Origin: Occallatibacter riparius
GTDB lineage: Bacteria; Acidobacteriota; Terriglobia; Terriglobales; Acidobacteriaceae
Length of the DNA: 64,000 nucleotides
Reading direction: 5' to 3'
Assembly (NCBI RefSeq): GCF_025264625.1
Contig: NZ_CP093313.1
Location: 1,178,001 to 1,242,000, forward strand
In this document: one piece after another, positions 61,124 to 64,000 of the stretch
Numbering within the stretch: the first letter of the stretch is position 1
Layout: each line of letters begins with the position of its first letter
The notes under the pieces: generated by a model
Database searches by the model: none
The model's input: the letters and a program-made list of their open reading frames with translations, nothing else
What the model was told of the DNA's origin: nothing
Program-made: the position numbers and the translations under genes

Positions 61124-61771
61124 GTGGCCACTGCGATTAAATGCACCGCGCCCCAGGCTCTCATATTCGACTTCGATGGCGTGCTCGCTGATACCGAGAC
61201 CCTCTATTGGCGTGCATGGTGCGAACTACTGAAGCCGTGCAATGTCGAGTTCACATGGGCAGACTATTGCCGCATTGGGCGCGGGATCCGAGAAGAAAGA
61301 ATGCTCGAATCTCTTGCCCTGATGGTTTCCGACACCGACGCAATGCACGGGATCAGGCAACGCGTTCCCGAGGCCAGGGAAATGGTGCGCCGCTGGAAGC
61401 TCGCTGAGCTACCGATCACTGAAGCCACCATCGACCTGCTGAAATCGCTCGCCGGCTGGATCCTCGGCCTGGTCACCAGTTCCGATCGCAGCGACGTCGA
61501 GCCCCTGCTGCTCAGGGCCGGTATCGCCCATTGTTTCACTGCCTGCGTATTCGGAGATGAGACCACGACACACAAACCCGATCCGGCACCCTATCTCATG
61601 ATGCGCGAGAAGCTCGGAGTCAGCGACGGAGTGGTCTTCGAAGACTCTGACGCAGGATTCGAGAGCGCTGCGGCCGCCGGCTTCGACGTAATTCGTGTCG
61701 AGACTCCGGGTCAACTGCCCGCACTCGTCCGCAAACTGCTCAAGTGGGAATGCACGGAGCAAGCAGGATGA
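61124..61771 (+). CDS. HAD-superfamily hydrolase (beta-phosphoglucomutase/CbbY-like)
   Basis: 215 residues with a GTG start. HAD motif I is DFDGVLADTE (nucleophile and acid aspartates), motif II the serine/threonine in LVTSS, motif III the lysine in HKPDP, and motif IV EDSDAG, all intact. The cap domain is a small C1 type. Such enzymes dephosphorylate sugar phosphates or other small phosphates. It converges with the PolX-like gene (80-bp gap). Chromosomal type. Confidence 0.9.
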   Translation: MATAIKCTAPQALIFDFDGVLADTETLYWRAWCELLKPCNVEFTWADYCRIGRGIREERMLESLALMVSDTDAMHGIRQRVPEAREMVRRWKLAELPITEATIDLLKSLAGWILGLVTSSDRSDVEPLLLRAGIAHCFTACVFGDETTTHKPDPAPYLMMREKLGVSDGVVFEDSDAGFESAAAAGFDVIRVETPGQLPALVRKLLKWECTEQAG

Positions 61772-61850
61772 AATCACCACACGCGTTCGCCATCATCGCT
61801 GCCGCCTTCGCAATGGGAATCCGGGTAAGCCTCGTTCCGCTGGCGCATTC

Positions 61851-63548
61851 TTATCGTCGCTGCTTCAGCAGTTTCAGCAACGCGTCGAGCGGCCGGCAGT
61901 TGAGGACGTCACGCTTTTGGAGGCCAGCGCGACGCGCTTGCTCGAGGCCATAACGTATCGTGCGAAACTCGCCCGTGCTGTGCGAATCCGTGGAAATTGC
62001 GATGTCGATGTCAGCGGCATGCGCAAGCCTTGCGTTTTCAGCCGATAGGTCAAGACGGTCTGGGCTCGAGTTCAGCTCGAAAAAGCAGTTCAGGCTTTTC
62101 GCATGCCGGATGATGCGTTCGAAGTCCAGCTCATATCCGGGGCGCTTCAGCAACAGGCGTCCCGTAGCGTGCCCAAGGATCGTGAAGTAGCGATTGTCCA
62201 TTGCGCGCAGGATGCGTTGCGTCTGCTGTTCGCGATTCATTGCAAAGCGCGAGTGGATCGAGCAGACGGTGTAGTCGAGCTCGCGCAAAACATCATCGGG
62301 TAAATCGAGAGTGCCATCAGCGAGGATGTCCACTTCCGCGGACTTGAGGACGCGGAAGCCTGAGAGGCGCAGGTTGAGTTTGTCAATCTTTCGGATCTGT
62401 ACGCGGAGGTTCTCGACGGACTGCCCGTTGGCAATCTTCAGGCTGGGTGAGTGGTCTGTGATTCCGATGTATTCATAGCCGAGCTCCCGGGCAGTGCGTG
62501 CCATCTCCTCGACTGAATCGGCCCCGTCGCTGGCTATGGTGTGCGTGTGCAGGTCCCCGCGAATATCCTGCTCTGCGATGAGTTGCGGCAACGTTCCTCG
62601 GCGCGATCGGGCAACCTCATCCAAGCCTTCGCGTAGTTCGGGAGGAATGAACTGCATCTCGAAATGCTTGTAGAAGTCCTCTTCGCGACGGAAGGATTTC
62701 GCCGCACCGTCCCAAATGCTGCCGGTGACGCGGCTCAGCTTGCGCAGATGGGCATCCGAGCCGGTGGCGCGGATGAGCGCATATCCCCAATCCTTCTTCG
62801 TTGCGCGTTCGAGGCACAGCAGCGGGCCTGATGGAAGGCTGTAGGTGGCCGTCGTTGCCGTCGAGTCGATCAGGCGCAGGCGGCCACCGTAGGTCTTCAT
62901 GGTTTCGACGACAGCGCTGAAATTCCTTGTCTGGACGAGGAAGTCGAGACGAGTGATGATCTCGACCCGCCGGCGGTAATCGCCGACGGGCTCGGCATGG
63001 TCAGCGCCCGTACGGTTGAGCAGGAATGTCCCGATCGTATCGCACAGTTGATGTGCGTGATATAGCAGGATGGACTCGATCTCCGTCAGTCCATGGCGCA
63101 CGTGCTGAGCCATGCGCGGGCCAAAAGTGTGCTCGATCTTGCCTGACTCGAGGGCGGAGCGTAAATGGTCGATTCTCGAGATCCCAAGCTTTTTGTAGAC
63201 GCGAAGCACTCGCACCGGATCGAGCCGCGGATGGGCGCTCAGCTCCACCAACTCCGGGGTTGCGGTGGACCGAAGCTTCTCCAGGCTCGTGAGGGTACCG
63301 GTCTCGACGATCTCGCGAATAGCTTTGCTGATGGCTTCGCCAATGCCGGCGTAAACACGCAGGTCGTCATTATTCCGGACTAGTTCGTCCACGCTTTCGC
63401 CTAAGCCTCGGACCAGGGCGGCTGCCCGGCGGTAAGCCCGGATTTTGTAAGGATTTGCCTTTTCGATGGTGAGCATCTGCGCGACCGAGGACAGGCGGTC
63501 TGCGATTTCCGCATTACTGAGCGTTCCGGATTCCGCGGTTTGGCTCAC
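61851..63548 (-). CDS. polX: PolX-family DNA polymerase/exonuclease, polymerase site doubtful
   Basis: 565 residues, the normal length for bacterial PolX. Helix-hairpin-helix repeats are followed by a pol-beta-like palm and a C-terminal PHP domain. The PHP site is complete: DLHTHT and SDG, GITDHS, EVD, SIHS, GHATG and DSHSTGE, so metal-dependent 3'-5' exonuclease or AP-nuclease activity is likely. In the palm the family expects GSxRR then G-D-x-D; here the text reads VGDYRRR then T-R-L-D, with the first catalytic aspartate replaced by arginine, so polymerase activity is doubtful. Base-excision repair is the known role. Confidence 0.85.
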   Translation of the reverse strand: MSQTAESGTLSNAEIADRLSSVAQMLTIEKANPYKIRAYRRAAALVRGLGESVDELVRNNDDLRVYAGIGEAISKAIREIVETGTLTSLEKLRSTATPELVELSAHPRLDPVRVLRVYKKLGISRIDHLRSALESGKIEHTFGPRMAQHVRHGLTEIESILLYHAHQLCDTIGTFLLNRTGADHAEPVGDYRRRVEIITRLDFLVQTRNFSAVVETMKTYGGRLRLIDSTATTATYSLPSGPLLCLERATKKDWGYALIRATGSDAHLRKLSRVTGSIWDGAAKSFRREEDFYKHFEMQFIPPELREGLDEVARSRRGTLPQLIAEQDIRGDLHTHTIASDGADSVEEMARTARELGYEYIGITDHSPSLKIANGQSVENLRVQIRKIDKLNLRLSGFRVLKSAEVDILADGTLDLPDDVLRELDYTVCSIHSRFAMNREQQTQRILRAMDNRYFTILGHATGRLLLKRPGYELDFERIIRHAKSLNCFFELNSSPDRLDLSAENARLAHAADIDIAISTDSHSTGEFRTIRYGLEQARRAGLQKRDVLNCRPLDALLKLLKQRR

Positions 63549-63766
63549 GCTTCATTGGATGCGGCTAGGAGTCGAACCTCGCCTGGCCGCCCTGTGGCTA
63601 AGCCAGTCTCAGGTACGAAGGAGTATCCGTTGCCGAGACTTAGTTAAAGTGATCAAAGGTGCCTATGGCGGGCATGAACCAGTTTCGGCGGGATCTGTGA
63701 ACAACAACCAGTATTGCAGCGCCGTGCATCTCTCCGGCGTGGACGCCATAATCAAGGTTATGGTCT

Positions 63767-63998
63767 CTATACCTCCAGTCGGGCAATGAGCCCGCGTCGG
63801 CGGTGGTAATCCGGGTTGCGTGCCGATCGATCAGCTTCTTGCTTAACCTCCTCAGGGATCGGGTTCCCTTCGCCCACTTTCAGCATGAAGTTCAGAAGGA
63901 TCGTCCGCATGGCCAGGACCTCGGCCAGGATCGCCCGCTCCGCTGCCAGCGTCCCCATCTCGACCGACGAGCCCAGCAGCACATCGCGCACCCATTCG
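63767..63998 (-). CDS. C-terminal part of an unidentified protein
   Basis: The frame continues past the right edge of the window, so the start is outside. The visible 77 residues are helical (SEWVRDVLLGSSVEMGTLAAERAILAEVL, split here by the edge) and end RRGLIARLEV. The SEWVRDVLL core recalls ribbon-helix-helix or mobilisation accessory proteins, but the match is weak. No function is claimed. Confidence 0.45.
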   Translation of the reverse strand, partial: EWVRDVLLGSSVEMGTLAAERAILAEVLAMRTILLNFMLKVGEGNPIPEEVKQEADRSARNPDYHRRRGLIARLEV

Positions 63999-64000
63999 GA

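Noticed and set aside
63549..63625. A tRNA-like stretch on the minus strand with a T-arm-like GAGGTTCGACTCC and CATCCA end
   Set aside because: The acceptor stem pairs only 5 of 7 positions, no 7-nt anticodon loop forms, and the D-arm is missing. Not a tRNA as read; perhaps a degenerate remnant.

Overview
The window looks like a chromosome segment of a soil-type Acidobacteriota (probably Terriglobia). This is inferred from style, not from a marker gene: a histidine kinase with a periplasmic two-component propeller, a TIG/Ig-rich lipoprotein, HTH-TM-PD40 hybrids, short basic proteins with an SPEARKRIAEAQKKRW-type core, a GC content that looks mid-to-high, and no rRNA.

1-32 kb is mostly ordinary chromosome. 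It holds the end of a phytoene-desaturase-like oxidoreductase, a molybdopterin oxidoreductase with its flavin reductase, and a cytochrome P460 gene followed by a diheme cytochrome c lipoprotein and a Crp/Fnr regulator. Next come a LuxR regulator with its propeller kinase, a sigma-54 activator, a decayed quinone oxidoreductase gene, a phospholipase-D-like protein with a histone-like tail and a very large secreted 5'-nucleotidase-like protein that has lost its metal-site signatures. They are followed by a CHAT protease with a small membrane partner, a C39-like/TIG lipoprotein with identical 303-bp repeats, and an HTH-TM-propeller protein.

32-56 kb is an accessory, defence-like island. In order it holds an HNH nuclease with a small partner, a HEPN protein, a protein with a hydrophobic helix, an XRE regulator translationally coupled to an ImmA/IrrE peptidase, a metallo-beta-lactamase-fold (MBL) protein, and an E2-E1-JAB triple fusion (a bacterial ubiquitin-like conjugation and deconjugation enzyme). 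A second MBL gene follows, divergent from a patatin phospholipase whose start codon overlaps its own. Then come a frameshifted subtilase, a third MBL gene, an HTH/coiled-coil protein, repeat arrays, and a DUF262 + HEPN pair. The island closes with a restriction-modification cluster: one Zn-ribbon methyltransferase and two related PD-(D/E)XK nucleases. The ubiquitin-like/MBL/patatin/subtilase block (36.2-46.3 kb) is the best candidate for an undescribed system.

56.2-61 kb begins with the 3' part of a tRNA-Glu gene (anticodon arm to CCA), the classic scar of tyrosine-integrase insertion. It continues with small and membrane proteins, a tyrosine integrase, a zinc-ribbon protein, an excisionase-like HTH and a replication-initiator-like protein followed by iteron-like repeats. 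61-64 kb returns to chromosome-type genes: a HAD phosphatase, a PolX-family protein whose polymerase site looks damaged, and the end of an unidentified protein.
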